Origin: Pseudocolwellia agarivorans
GTDB taxonomy: Bacteria > Pseudomonadota > Gammaproteobacteria > Enterobacterales > Alteromonadaceae
Reading direction: 5' to 3'
NCBI RefSeq assembly: GCF_002000085.1
Contig: NZ_MUZU01000005.1
Coordinates: 124,001 to 188,000, forward strand
Length of the DNA: 64,000 nt
The first letter of the stretch is position 1. Each line of letters begins with the position of its first letter. The notes below the pieces were generated by a model that was given only the letters and a program-made list of their open reading frames with translations, did no database searches and was not told where the DNA came from. The position numbers and the translations under genes are program-made. Shown piece after piece: positions 1-8,662 of this stretch.

Positions 1-544
1 TTTTTAGCAAAGCTCGATCTTACATATTGGCTGATTTTACCTTCAGCAAAAGAAACAATAATATTAGCTAAGGCAAGTTCGTTAATGGTAAAACCTTTAC
101 CTTCTCTTAATTTACGTTCTCTTAATACTTGTTTGAATTGAGATTCTAGTTTTTCAAAAAACTGATTTACACGCGCGCGTAAACGTTCGTTCTCACCCAT
201 TAAAGCATCGCCACTTAAAATGCGGCACATACCCGGATTGCGTTCAGCAAATACTAGCAACACATGTAAAATATGATGGCAGCGTACTAACGCTTCTTTA
301 TGATCTGTTAAAATAAGATTTATTCTTGAGAAAATAGATTCTTCTATAAAATCAATTAACCCTTCAAACATTCTCGCTTTTGATGGGAAGTGACGATATA
401 AAGCGGCTTCAGAAACACCTACATCAGCAGCTAATTTTGCGGTAGTAATACGTTGTCCAGGGCTAGTTTCAAGCATGCTAGCTAAACATTCTAAAATTTG
501 CTGTTTACGATTGGTTTTTGGATTTACAGCCACTGAAATTCTCA
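1..544 (-). CDS. slmA: Nucleoid occlusion factor SlmA, C-terminus cut by window edge
   Basis: SlmA is a TetR-superfamily DNA-binding protein that, when bound to the chromosome, blocks FtsZ ring assembly over the nucleoid. I read 181 complete codons from an ATG at 544-542. The N-terminal helix-turn-helix contains [15 protein letters not shown], followed by a ligand-domain stretch with [14 protein letters not shown] and [15 protein letters not shown], which match E. coli SlmA closely by memory. The last readable residues are QYVRSSFAK, so only about 15-20 residues should be missing. It lies in the same orientation as coaBC, 169 bases downstream of that gene's stop. No dut gene fits between them, although E. 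coli has dut there. Confidence 0.93.
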
Positions 545-694
545 TTATTTTAATTATTAATAAACGAATTCTAACGGTTTTATATTGGTGCTTTCAACTA
601 CTTTAATATGGAAGTTATTTATTATCCTGAAAATGGCTTATTAATCAGTAAGTATATTTAAATTAATAAATGTAGGGTATGTGGTTACTTACTA

Positions 695-731
695 TTTTTA
701 AAAATAAAGTACGTTATTTAACGTACTTTTT
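695..731 (-). terminator. Rho-independent terminator of coaBC
   Basis: The arms AAAGTACGTTA (706-716) and TAACGTACTTT (719-729) are perfect complements. On the minus strand they are followed by ATTTTTAAAAATAG. The hairpin includes the coaBC stop codon, so it should end coaBC transcription before slmA. Confidence 0.7.
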
Positions 732-1922
732 AGCTATTTCAGCGACTAAGGTTTGTGCTAGTTTTGCTTTGCTGGTAAGTGGTAAATGTATTTCATTATT
801 CGCCGTAAATAAGGTTAACGAATTATCATCACTGTTAAAACCTTGCCCTTGTATAGATACATTGTTTGCACAAATTAAATCTAAATTTTTGCGGGCTAGC
901 TTAGCTTTAGCGTATTGCTCTACATCTTGTGTCTCTGCGGCAAAACCAACGGTATAAGGCTTATTAGTTAGTGATGCAACATCAGCCACAATGTCTGGGT
1001 TTTTCACTAATTCAATGGTTAGGTTGTCGTTATCTGAGGTTTTCTTAATTTTGTGATCAGCAACTTCAGCAACGCGGTAGTCGGCAACAGCAGCACAGGC
1101 GACAAATACATCGGCTTGTTCTGCTAATACGAGTGCGTGTTTATGCATATCTCTTGCACTTTCAACTTTTATTACCTTACAGTTTTGTGGTGTGGTAATC
1201 GTTACAGGGCCTGAAATAATCGTGACTTTAGCACCTGCTTTTTGTGCCGCATCAGCAATTGCATAGCCCATTTTTCCGGAGCTATGATTAGAAATGTATC
1301 TAACGGGATCAATCGCTTCACGCGTAGGGCCAGCAGTGATCACCCAATGTTGATTCGCTAATAGATTATTTGTTTTATTTTCTTGATAAAAATCGCAAGC
1401 AAGGGTGACTAAATCAGGTACATCAAGCATTCTGCCCAAACCTATATCGCCACAAGCTTGTTCGCCTGCACCTGGTCCCCAAAGTGTTACGTTACGAGCT
1501 TTTAAAATACTTATGTTGTTTTGAGTAGCTTGTGCGTGCCACATTTGTTGATTCATCGCTGGCGCAATAACCAAAGGAGCGTCGCTCGCTAAACAAATGG
1601 TAGTGAGTAAATCATTCGCCATGCCATGACTAATACGGGCGATAACATCGGCTGTTGCTGGCGCAATTAAAATTAAATCAGCCCATTTAGCTAATTCAAT
1701 ATGTCCCATGGCAAGCTCTGCTTGCGTGTCTAGTAAGCTGTCTGAAACTGCATTGCCAGAAACGGCTTGTAGGCTTAATGGGGTAATAAAGGCTTTCGCA
1801 CCGTTGGTCATTACTACTCTAATATTAGCGCCTTGCTCTTTTAAGCGGCGAACTAACTCAGGTGTTTTATAAGCAGCAATTCCACCACTTATTCCCAGTA
1901 CAATATTTTTACCTTTCAGCAT
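714..1922 (-). CDS. coaBC: Bifunctional phosphopantothenoylcysteine decarboxylase / phosphopantothenate-cysteine ligase
   Basis: This cytoplasmic enzyme performs two steps of coenzyme A synthesis: joining cysteine to 4'-phosphopantothenate, then decarboxylating the product. The N-terminal flavoprotein (CoaC) half shows [18 protein letters not shown], the substrate motif APAMNQQMW and the CGD motif in [13 protein letters not shown]. The C-terminal CoaB half begins near residue 190 with [20 protein letters not shown] and includes AAVADYR. At 402 residues it has the normal length for the fused enzyme. The start is the ATG beside GISGG, in the family's usual place. Another CoA gene, coaD, lies about 6 kb downstream in this window. 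Confidence 0.97.
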   Translation of the reverse strand: MLKGKNIVLGISGGIAAYKTPELVRRLKEQGANIRVVMTNGAKAFITPLSLQAVSGNAVSDSLLDTQAELAMGHIELAKWADLILIAPATADVIARISHGMANDLLTTICLASDAPLVIAPAMNQQMWHAQATQNNISILKARNVTLWGPGAGEQACGDIGLGRMLDVPDLVTLACDFYQENKTNNLLANQHWVITAGPTREAIDPVRYISNHSSGKMGYAIADAAQKAGAKVTIISGPVTITTPQNCKVIKVESARDMHKHALVLAEQADVFVACAAVADYRVAEVADHKIKKTSDNDNLTIELVKNPDIVADVASLTNKPYTVGFAAETQDVEQYAKAKLARKNLDLICANNVSIQGQGFNSDDNSLTLFTANNEIHLPLTSKAKLAQTLVAEIAKKYVK

Positions 1923-2076
1923 TTTCTAACTACACGTATATAAATTCAATAAGTATAAAGATACCACTAATCGCTAACATATTGAAATTTTGAGTGGAAT
2001 ACTGGTATAACTATTCATGTATGAATTTTGTACAAAAAAATATTGAATTTACGATACGCAATACAAGGATGTCATT

Positions 2077-2754
2077 ATGTTAAAGGATTGGCCAAGTGTA
2101 GAAAGACCTAGAGAAAAATTATTAAATCAAGGCGCTGCAAGTTTAAGTGATGCTGAATTATTGGCAATATTTTTAAGAACAGGTGTGCAAGGCTGTAATG
2201 TGGTTGATTTAGCTCGCCAGTTATTAGTGAGCTTCGGCAGCATTTCTGCCATATACAAAGCGTCTGAAGAAGAGTTTTGTACCCGAAAAGGCTTAGGTAC
2301 GGCTAAATACGTACAGTTGCAAGCTTGTTTAGAAATGTCGAAAAGGCACTTAGCTGAGCAGCTTCAACAGGGTTATGCATTAACTTCTTCACAAGCCACT
2401 AAAAACTACCTTATTAGCGAACTACGTAACGAAACTCGAGAAGTGTTTGCCGTGTTGTTTTTAAATAATCAGCACCAAGTAATTAAATTTGAAAGACTGT
2501 TTTATGGCACCATTGATGCGGCAGCGGTTTACCCTCGTATAGTAGTTGAACATGCTTTAAAGAATCAAGCTGCAGCCGTTATATTAAGTCATAACCATCC
2601 TTCTGGAATTGCAGAATCTAGCACGGCAGATAAACAGATAACGAGTCGTCTTGAAAAAGCATTAGATTTAATCGATGTGAGGGTTTTAGATCATATCATT
2701 ATTGCAGGTCATCAATGTTATTCGTTTGCGGAGCAAGGAGAATTAGGGCGCTAA
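2077..2754 (+). CDS. radC: RadC family JAB/MPN-domain protein
   Basis: RadC is widely conserved and was historically linked to DNA repair; its exact biochemical role is unsettled. The N-terminal helix-hairpin-helix region contains [14 protein letters not shown]. The C-terminal JAMM-type metal site is intact: H172, H174 and D185 in SHNHPSG...STAD, a HxHx10D pattern. It is 225 residues long, normal for the family, and has an AAGGA ribosome site before its ATG. It is divergent from coaBC, as in E. coli. In E. coli rpmB follows directly; here a three-gene block comes between. Confidence 0.95.
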   Translation: MLKDWPSVERPREKLLNQGAASLSDAELLAIFLRTGVQGCNVVDLARQLLVSFGSISAIYKASEEEFCTRKGLGTAKYVQLQACLEMSKRHLAEQLQQGYALTSSQATKNYLISELRNETREVFAVLFLNNQHQVIKFERLFYGTIDAAAVYPRIVVEHALKNQAAAVILSHNHPSGIAESSTADKQITSRLEKALDLIDVRVLDHIIIAGHQCYSFAEQGELGR

Positions 2755-2819
2755 AAAAGTTGCAACTAAGGTTAATGACAGTTAGTTTTACATTATAAAG
2801 ATGGGATTAAGGAATCTAT

Positions 2820-3134
2820 ATGTCTGATATTACAAGTAATGAGGAAGACCGCCGACAGTCATTCCGATTAGATATGGAAAAAGAGCTAGTTGATATTGTT
2901 TGGACTGATAGTGCTGGTGTAGAACGACAAAAGAAAATAGCATGTCTTGATTTTTCTAGAGGTGGTTTAAAAATCGATTGCGACCAAGCTATTGAACCGC
3001 AATCGCAAGCTGTTGTTATTTTTAAAGCGGCCAATCCTAATAGCCAAAAACTGCACGGTCGTGTTATACGTTGTATTAAACAAGATAATGGTTGGTTTGA
3101 AATCGCTTTACGCCTTGACGAAAATGCGCAGTAA
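2820..3134 (+). CDS. PilZ domain protein, putative cyclic-di-GMP receptor
   Basis: A 104-residue stand-alone PilZ domain. Both c-di-GMP-binding signatures are visible: the RxxxR motif at R12-R16 (RQSFR) and the D/NxSxxG motif at D44-G49 (DFSRGG). PilZ proteins bind c-di-GMP and relay it to motility, secretion or polysaccharide machinery; the target of this one is unknown. An AAGGA ribosome site precedes the ATG. It lies 65 bases after radC and about 80 bases before a ParA gene that has its own apparent promoter, so it may be a separate unit or share readthrough. Confidence 0.85.
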   Translation: MSDITSNEEDRRQSFRLDMEKELVDIVWTDSAGVERQKKIACLDFSRGGLKIDCDQAIEPQSQAVVIFKAANPNSQKLHGRVIRCIKQDNGWFEIALRLDENAQ

Positions 3135-3164
3135 TACGTTAACAATGTTTGTTAAAATTTGAAC

Positions 3165-3196
3165 TATAATTGGTGCATATCACTGATTAAGTGATA
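3165..3196 (+). promoter_or_regulatory. Promoter -10 box and dyad operator upstream of the parA-like gene
   Basis: A consensus TATAAT lies at 3165-3170, with a weak upstream TTAACA at 3139-3144 at a long spacing. Directly downstream is a perfect inverted repeat, TATCACT-GATTA-AGTGATA (3178-3196), ending 16 bases before the parA-like ATG. Its position between the -10 box and the start codon suits an operator for autorepression. The neighbouring ribbon-helix-helix protein is the obvious candidate repressor; that link is inference. Confidence 0.55.
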
Positions 3197-3212
3197 GCAG
3201 GAGAAATAGGTA

Positions 3213-3881
3213 ATGATGATATTAGTAGGCGGTGAAAAAGGTGGTAGTGGTAAAAGTTGCCTTGCACAAAACTTAGCGGTTTATTTTGCCAGAGATAAAG
3301 AAGCCATTGTATTAATGGTTGATTGTGATCCGCAACGTACAACGTCTGACTGGATACAAGCCCGAAATACCGATCCTAGTTTGCCTGCCATTAACTGTAT
3401 TCAACTTTATGGAAAAATTCGTAACGACTTATTAAGCCTTAATCAACATTACGATTACGTGATTGTTGACTGTGGTGGTCAAGACAATCTCGCCTTACGT
3501 GCTGCAATGTCGGTAGCTGATCATGTTATTATTCCGTTAAGACCAAAACGTCGCGATTTAAAAACTGTTCCGCACATGGAAGACATGCTCAGTACATGTA
3601 AAATGGTTAATCCTAAAATGCTAGCTTCGTTTGTTATTACCCAATGTCCTTCGTTACCCAATCAAGCAGGGCGTATATTAGAAGCCAAGGATGTGTGTAG
3701 CTCGTACGGTATAAATGTTTTAAATGCTGTTACGTTTAGCCGAAATGTATACGACGATAGTGAAGAAAAAGGCTCTTCTGTGTTAGAAATTGATCCGGAT
3801 GGTAAAGCCGCCGCAGAAATGATTTCAATTGCAGAAGAATTAATGGCAATGAAACCGGACAACTCCCATGAGTTTAAGTGA
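3213..3881 (+). CDS. Small ParA/ParF-type partition ATPase
   Basis: A 222-residue ParA-superfamily ATPase. The deviant Walker A motif is complete (EKGGSGKS, signature Lys9 and catalytic Lys14). Walker A' is VDCDPQRTTSDW and Walker B is VIVDCGG. There is no N-terminal helix-turn-helix, so it has the type Ib (ParF-like) form typical of plasmid partition ATPases. Such ATPases form ATP-dependent patterns on the nucleoid and move DNA or protein cargo. AGGAGA precedes two consecutive ATGs; I use the first. The next gene overlaps it by 14 bases and encodes a likely ribbon-helix-helix partner. The chromosome's main ParAB is expected elsewhere, near the origin. Confidence 0.85.
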   Translation: MMILVGGEKGGSGKSCLAQNLAVYFARDKEAIVLMVDCDPQRTTSDWIQARNTDPSLPAINCIQLYGKIRNDLLSLNQHYDYVIVDCGGQDNLALRAAMSVADHVIIPLRPKRRDLKTVPHMEDMLSTCKMVNPKMLASFVITQCPSLPNQAGRILEAKDVCSSYGINVLNAVTFSRNVYDDSEEKGSSVLEIDPDGKAAAEMISIAEELMAMKPDNSHEFK

Positions 3882-4266
3882 TCTTAAAAAATCCAAGGAC
3901 GGTAATACAAAAAAAAGACAATTCACTGTAGACGAATTTATTTCTGACGCAGAAAATTACGCAAAGGGTGCCCCTGAAATTGTTAGTAGCGACATTAATA
4001 ATCAGCTCAATTTAACACAGGCGGTTATTGCAGCCAAAAAATACGTTGCTGATAAAAAAGCAGAACAAGAAGCAGCCAATAAAACCAAAAAACCTTTCAG
4101 GCATGCCACCTTTACTCTCAGTGAGGAAGCTATTACACAACTTTCAGAATTAGCTATTGAGACTAAACTGGCTAAATCTCACATTTTACGTATTTTAATT
4201 GATGAATTATGTAATAAAGCGCAGCAAGAAAAAATACATAAATTATTAGGATCTAAAATAGACTAA
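3868..4266 (+). CDS. Ribbon-helix-helix-like protein, ParG-type partner of the ParA ATPase
   Basis: A 132-residue basic protein that starts inside the last codons of the ParA gene, so the two are probably translationally coupled. Residues 78-120 read as one strand and two helices: RHATFTLSEEA, then ITQLSELAIETKL, then AKSHILRILIDELC. This is the ribbon-helix-helix layout of small ParG-like centromere-binding proteins and repressors. The first 75 residues are lysine-rich and look flexible, like the N-terminal tails that stimulate ParF ATPases. The fold assignment is by pattern only. It could also be an adaptor for another ParA cargo. Confidence 0.6.
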   Translation: MSLSDLKKSKDGNTKKRQFTVDEFISDAENYAKGAPEIVSSDINNQLNLTQAVIAAKKYVADKKAEQEAANKTKKPFRHATFTLSEEAITQLSELAIETKLAKSHILRILIDELCNKAQQEKIHKLLGSKID

Positions 4267-4430
4267 GGTCGTTTGTTTTTTATGCTATCTGTTGGCAAAT
4301 AAACCATAAACCACCTTGTAACACTGATTTTTACTTCCTTTTTTATCTTTTAACTTATTGAAAAACAATGGTATTGTATAGTTTTTTAATAGGATCTTTA
4401 GAAAAGCTAGCAATAACTTTTCAGTTTCTC

Positions 4431-4492
4431 TATAATATGCCACCTTTTTCAGGATCCCGAGGCGACGGTCTTGGGGAATAATAGCTCGAGCT
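4431..4492 (+). promoter_or_regulatory. rpmB-rpmG promoter -10 box and structured leader
   Basis: TATAAT lies at 4431-4436, with no strong -35 box. The leader then holds a small hairpin, CCCGAG (4456-4461) with CTTGGG (4470-4475) including one G-T pair, and a 10-base palindrome AGCTCGAGCT (4483-4492). Either could affect ribosomal protein mRNA translation or stability. I see no known riboswitch. Confidence 0.4.
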
Positions 4493-4516
4493 GAAATTAA
4501 TATTGGAGTACTCATT

Positions 4517-4753
4517 ATGTCTAAAGTTTGCCAAGTAACAGGCAAAAAGCCAATGGTTGGAAACAACCGTTCGCATGCGAGAAACGCGACACGTCGTCGT
4601 TTTTTACCTAACCTTCAAACTCACCGTTTTTGGGTTGAAAGTGAAAATTGTTTCGTTAAATTACGTTTAACTCCGAAAGGAATGCGTATTATCGATAAAA
4701 AAGGTATTGATGCAGTTTTAACTGATATTCGTGCCAATGGCGAAAAAGTTTAA
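4517..4753 (+). CDS. rpmB: 50S ribosomal protein L28
   Basis: Large-subunit ribosomal protein of 78 residues, the standard length. It begins [20 protein letters not shown] and continues with [14 protein letters not shown], both diagnostic of bL28. The initial VCQVTGK retains a single cysteine, and no zinc-binding CxxC pairs are seen. It is co-transcribed with rpmG, which starts 9 bases after its stop. In E. coli radC lies directly upstream; here a PilZ/ParA/RHH block intervenes. Confidence 0.98.
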   Translation: MSKVCQVTGKKPMVGNNRSHARNATRRRFLPNLQTHRFWVESENCFVKLRLTPKGMRIIDKKGIDAVLTDIRANGEKV

Positions 4754-4762
4754 GGAATCATC

Positions 4763-4918
4763 ATGCGTGATAAAATTCGTTTAGTTTCTAGTGCTGGTAC
4801 TGGTCATTTTTATACTACAGATAAAAATAAAAAGACTATGCCTGAGAAAATGGAGATCAAAAAGTTTGATCCTCGTATTCGTCAGCACGTTATGTACAAA
4901 GAAGCAAAAATCAAGTAA
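4763..4918 (+). CDS. rpmG: 50S ribosomal protein L33
   Basis: A 51-residue ribosomal protein. It reads [20 protein letters not shown], then [20 protein letters not shown] and [11 protein letters not shown], colinear with bL33 of E. coli. It lacks the first four residues of the E. coli protein (MAKG), so the ATG at 4763 with upstream TAAGGA is the only sensible start. No CxxC zinc pairs are present, so this is the zinc-free form. A strong terminator follows. Confidence 0.97.
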   Translation: MRDKIRLVSSAGTGHFYTTDKNKKTMPEKMEIKKFDPRIRQHVMYKEAKIK

Positions 4919-4934
4919 TTGATAACTGCTTATT

Positions 4935-4965
4935 TAAAAACCCAGCTTTTGCTGGGTTTTTTATT
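4935..4965 (+). terminator. Rho-independent terminator after rpmB-rpmG
   Basis: The stem CCCAGC (4941-4946) and GCTGGG (4951-4956) has a TTTT loop. It is preceded by A-residues and followed by TTTTTTATT. It closes the ribosomal protein unit. Confidence 0.93.
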
Positions 4966-5015
4966 GCCTAAATTACGGTATTATTGTTGTTCTTCAATTT
5001 AACTGATCAGAGTTT

Positions 5016-5504
5016 ATGAAATTATCTCGTACAGGTTGGAACAACGTTATTATCTTCGCAGTAATGGCGTTTATTTTGTTAATTAATGTCACTAACAATA
5101 AAATATTTTCTGAAGATGAAAACACCTCAAATACGGAACAAGCAACGTTATTTGGCGCACATGCCACTATTCTCACGTTAACCTTTTATCCCAATGTAAC
5201 AATTGAACGTATAGGAAAAACATGGCGCTCTACCCCTGCTACGCTAAATGAACAAGGGCTAGAGCAAATGATGCGGTCATGGAAACATAGCGAAGGCGAT
5301 ACCGTTAAGCATCCTCCATTACTCGACGAAAAAATGGCTTTAGTGGTTAAAGTAGAACTTGCTGGGCAAGATGAACCTCATACGTTAAACCTATATGCCA
5401 CTGATACAGAGCTCCTTATATTTAATCGCACCACACTGGTATGGAAATCTTTCCCTCTCGCTATTTTTTCACAGCTCGTACCGAATGAAATTTTTTCAGT
5501 ATAA
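5016..5504 (+). CDS. Conserved hypothetical membrane-anchored protein
   Basis: I do not recognise a named family. The 162-residue product has one N-terminal membrane segment (about residues 9-25, NVIIFAVMAFILLINV). The rest is a predicted periplasmic domain rich in beta-type hydrophobic alternation, with the pattern IERIGKTWRS then MRSWKHSEGD. The layout suggests an inner-membrane-anchored periplasmic domain. It lies between the rpmG terminator and an ATP-grasp gene 38 bases downstream, probably in one operon with that gene and mutM. The start is the first ATG before the membrane segment; the ribosome site is weak. Confidence 0.6.
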   Translation: MKLSRTGWNNVIIFAVMAFILLINVTNNKIFSEDENTSNTEQATLFGAHATILTLTFYPNVTIERIGKTWRSTPATLNEQGLEQMMRSWKHSEGDTVKHPPLLDEKMALVVKVELAGQDEPHTLNLYATDTELLIFNRTTLVWKSFPLAIFSQLVPNEIFSV

Positions 5505-5542
5505 CGATAATTATCGCCTTAACTATGAATGGGAATTTCAAC

Positions 5543-6442
5543 ATGAGTTCAACTCAACAGCACTGTGTTATTTTAAGTATGGACTGCTTAGATGATTTTG
5601 AAGTTTACGACCACTTAATTGACGAACCACTACAAAAATTAGGTTGGAAAACTCATACTATTTCATGGAAAGCAGAAAATGTGGATTGGAACAAATACGA
5701 CGCTGTAGTGATTCGTTCGCCATGGGATTATCAAGATCATGCGGATGCTTTTTTAAAAGTACTCTCAAATATTGAAGCTTCATCGGCACATCTAGAAAAT
5801 AGCTTATCAATTATAGAGTGGAATATTGATAAAATTTACTTAAAAGCCTTAGAAGAAATACGTATTAATATAGTACCTACGCTGTGGGAAAATGAAATTT
5901 CTGTTGCGTCAGTTAACCGTTTTTTTAATTATTTCAATACTGATCAGTTAGTGATCAAACCTCGTATTTCTGCTAATGCCGATAATACGTTTTGGCTGAC
6001 TAAAAATAATATTGAAAGCCACTTAGCGGAATTAACAGCCATATTTAAAAATGAATCATTTATGGTTCAACCCTTCATGGAAAGCGTGATAAACGAAGGT
6101 GAATTCTCGTTGTTTTATTTTAATGGTACGTTGAGCCACACAATCCTTAAAACGCCAAAAAACAACGATTTTAGAGTACAAGAAGAGCATGGCGGCAGGT
6201 TAACTACCGTTGAACCTGAAGCCGAGCTATTAACACAAGCTGAAAACACATTAGCGGCCATAGCTAAAATTCATAATATGCCTTTGTATGCACGGCTTGA
6301 TTACGTACGCGATCAAACATCTTTCGCTTTAATGGAAGCTGAACTGATAGAGCCTTCGCTGTATTTTAATATGGATCCTGAATCACCCACGCGCTTTGCC
6401 CAAGCATTTGTTGATAAAATGAATACTCACAATGCATCTTAA
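5543..6442 (+). CDS. ATP-grasp domain protein of unknown substrate
   Basis: A 299-residue protein of the ATP-grasp superfamily, which forms carboxylate-amine bonds through acyl-phosphate intermediates. Visible hallmarks are VVIRSPWDY near the N-terminus (typical of the RimK/glutathione-synthetase-like and DcsG-like group), the nucleotide-binding lysine segment LVIKPRISA, the hinge FMVQPFMESV, and the metal-site region LMEAELIEPSLYFN. The substrate cannot be deduced. I chose the ATG at 5543, eight bases after GGGA, rather than the ATG at 5525, which has no ribosome site. mutM follows after 23 bases. Confidence 0.75.
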   Translation: MSSTQQHCVILSMDCLDDFEVYDHLIDEPLQKLGWKTHTISWKAENVDWNKYDAVVIRSPWDYQDHADAFLKVLSNIEASSAHLENSLSIIEWNIDKIYLKALEEIRINIVPTLWENEISVASVNRFFNYFNTDQLVIKPRISANADNTFWLTKNNIESHLAELTAIFKNESFMVQPFMESVINEGEFSLFYFNGTLSHTILKTPKNNDFRVQEEHGGRLTTVEPEAELLTQAENTLAAIAKIHNMPLYARLDYVRDQTSFALMEAELIEPSLYFNMDPESPTRFAQAFVDKMNTHNAS

Positions 6443-6465
6443 CCTCCTTAACTTGGTTCTAAATT

Positions 6466-7281
6466 ATGCCTGAATTACCGGAAGTAGAAGTATGCCGACA
6501 AGGCATTACACCCCATATACTTGATCAAACCGTTACCAAGGTTATTGTACGTAATGCTAAATTACGTTGGCCTATTCCTGATAGCGTTCAGACCATGGTT
6601 AACAGCAAAGTTGAATCAGTAGAGCGTCGCTCTAAATACTTATTAATTAAATTTTCGCACGGTACTTTAGTTTTACATTTAGGGATGTCGGGTACGATCC
6701 GTGTTATTGATGCTAATACCGAAGTGGCTAAACACGATCATTTTGATTTAGTGTTAAGTAACAACAAAGCATTAAGATTGAACGATCCAAGACGTTTTGG
6801 TGCGGTATTATGGTTTGATCAACATATTGATGAACAAGGTTTACTGGCTAAATTGGGGCCTGAACCATTAAGTGATGATTTGACCCCCGATTATCTGTTT
6901 GAAAAGTCGAGAAATCGTAAAGTTCCCATTAAAACCTTTCTAATGAATAGCCATATTGTTGTGGGCGTAGGTAATATTTATGCCAATGAATCGTTATTTA
7001 AAGCGGGGATATTACCTACAGCACTTGCAGGAAGTATATCGAAAAAACGTTTTAACGCCCTAACTGATATTATTAAAGAAGTACTTGCTGCAGCTATCGC
7101 ACAAGGCGGCACAACCTTAAAAGATTTCACCCAAGCTGATGGGCGCCCTGGGTATTTTGCTCAGCAACTTTTAGTGTATGGCCGAGCAGGGAAAAAATGC
7201 ATGGTGTGTGAAACCATATTAGAAGAAGTAAGGCAGTCCAACCGAAGCTCAGTTTTTTGTCCTACTTGCCAGAAAAAATAA
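6466..7281 (+). CDS. mutM: Formamidopyrimidine-DNA glycosylase (8-oxoguanine repair)
   Basis: MutM removes 8-oxoguanine and ring-opened purines from DNA and cleaves the resulting abasic site. The catalytic N-terminus is present as MPELPEVEVCRQGI (Pro2 nucleophile, Glu3). The H2TH region includes VVGVGNIYANESLF, and the C-terminal zinc finger has two CxxC pairs, CMVC and CPTC. It is 271 residues long, normal for the family. It is convergent with coaD, leaving 15 bases between stop codons; its terminator lies inside the end of coaD. Confidence 0.97.
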   Translation: MPELPEVEVCRQGITPHILDQTVTKVIVRNAKLRWPIPDSVQTMVNSKVESVERRSKYLLIKFSHGTLVLHLGMSGTIRVIDANTEVAKHDHFDLVLSNNKALRLNDPRRFGAVLWFDQHIDEQGLLAKLGPEPLSDDLTPDYLFEKSRNRKVPIKTFLMNSHIVVGVGNIYANESLFKAGILPTALAGSISKKRFNALTDIIKEVLAAAIAQGGTTLKDFTQADGRPGYFAQQLLVYGRAGKKCMVCETILEEVRQSNRSSVFCPTCQKK

Positions 7282-7296
7282 GCTGGGCAGTTTAGT

Positions 7297-7821
<525 letters not shown>

Positions 7822-7974
7822 CTACCGTTTTAAATTCAAAAGACATTATTAAAGATATTGCATTTTAAAAAGAGAAAACTTAAAGTATTTACTCGAAAAA
7901 CCTTTCAGTCTTATTGAATTTGATAGTAATATAGGTTGATCGGCAGTAAGCAAAAAACACAAGAAGTGGGATTA

Positions 7975-8631
7975 ATGAAAACTCGTGATAAAATAATTCA
8001 GGCTAGCATCGCTCTATTTAATGAAAACGGCGAAAGGAATGTTACAACGAATCATATTGCGGCAGATCTCGGTATAAGTCCAGGTAATCTCTACTATCAC
8101 TTCCGTAATAAAGAAGACATTATTTTGTCTATTTATGAAGAATATGCCCGCACACTTTTATTAGAAAGTATGCCCGAAGTATCCCCAGACGTAAAACCAC
8201 TTGATGCCATTATTCTTTACATGGATATGGTTTTTCAGGCCATGATGAAATTTCGTTTTTTCTACAGTAATCTTCCTGTTTTATTGGCTAAAAATCCCTT
8301 GTTGCACGACAAATATGTTGAAGTGCAAAGCTTTATTGCAGACAGAGTAAGCCAATTACTACTTTCGTTAAAACAAGCTGACATGATGGAATTTGACGAT
8401 GAAGACTTACCTGAAATTGTAAGTATTCTACGTTTAGTTAACACGTTTTGGTTAAGCTTTTATCAAACACAAAACAATGAAGAAGAAATTAACGACTCTG
8501 TTTTTTATCAGGGCGTGTTGAAAATCTTAGTCATTATTCATCCATACATTAGCGATTCAGCTAAAGAAGAGTTTTTGGCTGCTCGTACTATGTACCGTAA
8601 GCGCTTAGAAGCGAGTTTGTCTGCGGTTTAA
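7975..8631 (+). CDS. TetR/AcrR family transcriptional regulator
   Basis: A 218-residue one-component regulator. The N-terminal TetR helix-turn-helix is clear: IIQASIALFNENGERNVTTN, then IAADLGISPGNLYYHFRNKE. The C-terminal ligand domain has no recognisable subfamily. I start at the ATG at 7975, preceded by GAAGTGGGA; an upstream in-frame TTG at 7936 lacks a ribosome site. It is divergent from coaD and convergent with kdkA, so its regulated genes are not obvious from position. It is distinct from slmA, although the same superfamily. Confidence 0.85.
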   Translation: MKTRDKIIQASIALFNENGERNVTTNHIAADLGISPGNLYYHFRNKEDIILSIYEEYARTLLLESMPEVSPDVKPLDAIILYMDMVFQAMMKFRFFYSNLPVLLAKNPLLHDKYVEVQSFIADRVSQLLLSLKQADMMEFDDEDLPEIVSILRLVNTFWLSFYQTQNNEEEINDSVFYQGVLKILVIIHPYISDSAKEEFLAARTMYRKRLEASLSAV

Positions 8632-8662
8632 TATGCCAAATATAGCGAATGATTTTTCATAA

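Noticed and set aside
679-957. 92-codon plus-strand frame
   Set aside because: It is antisense to the 3' end of coaBC, whose protein is unambiguous.
2816-3145. 109-codon minus-strand frame
   Set aside because: It is the antisense shadow of the PilZ gene, which has both binding motifs and a ribosome site.
4285-4566. 93-codon open frame antisense to the rpmB leader and start
   Set aside because: It overlaps the rpmB promoter and first codons, has no family match and no ribosome site.
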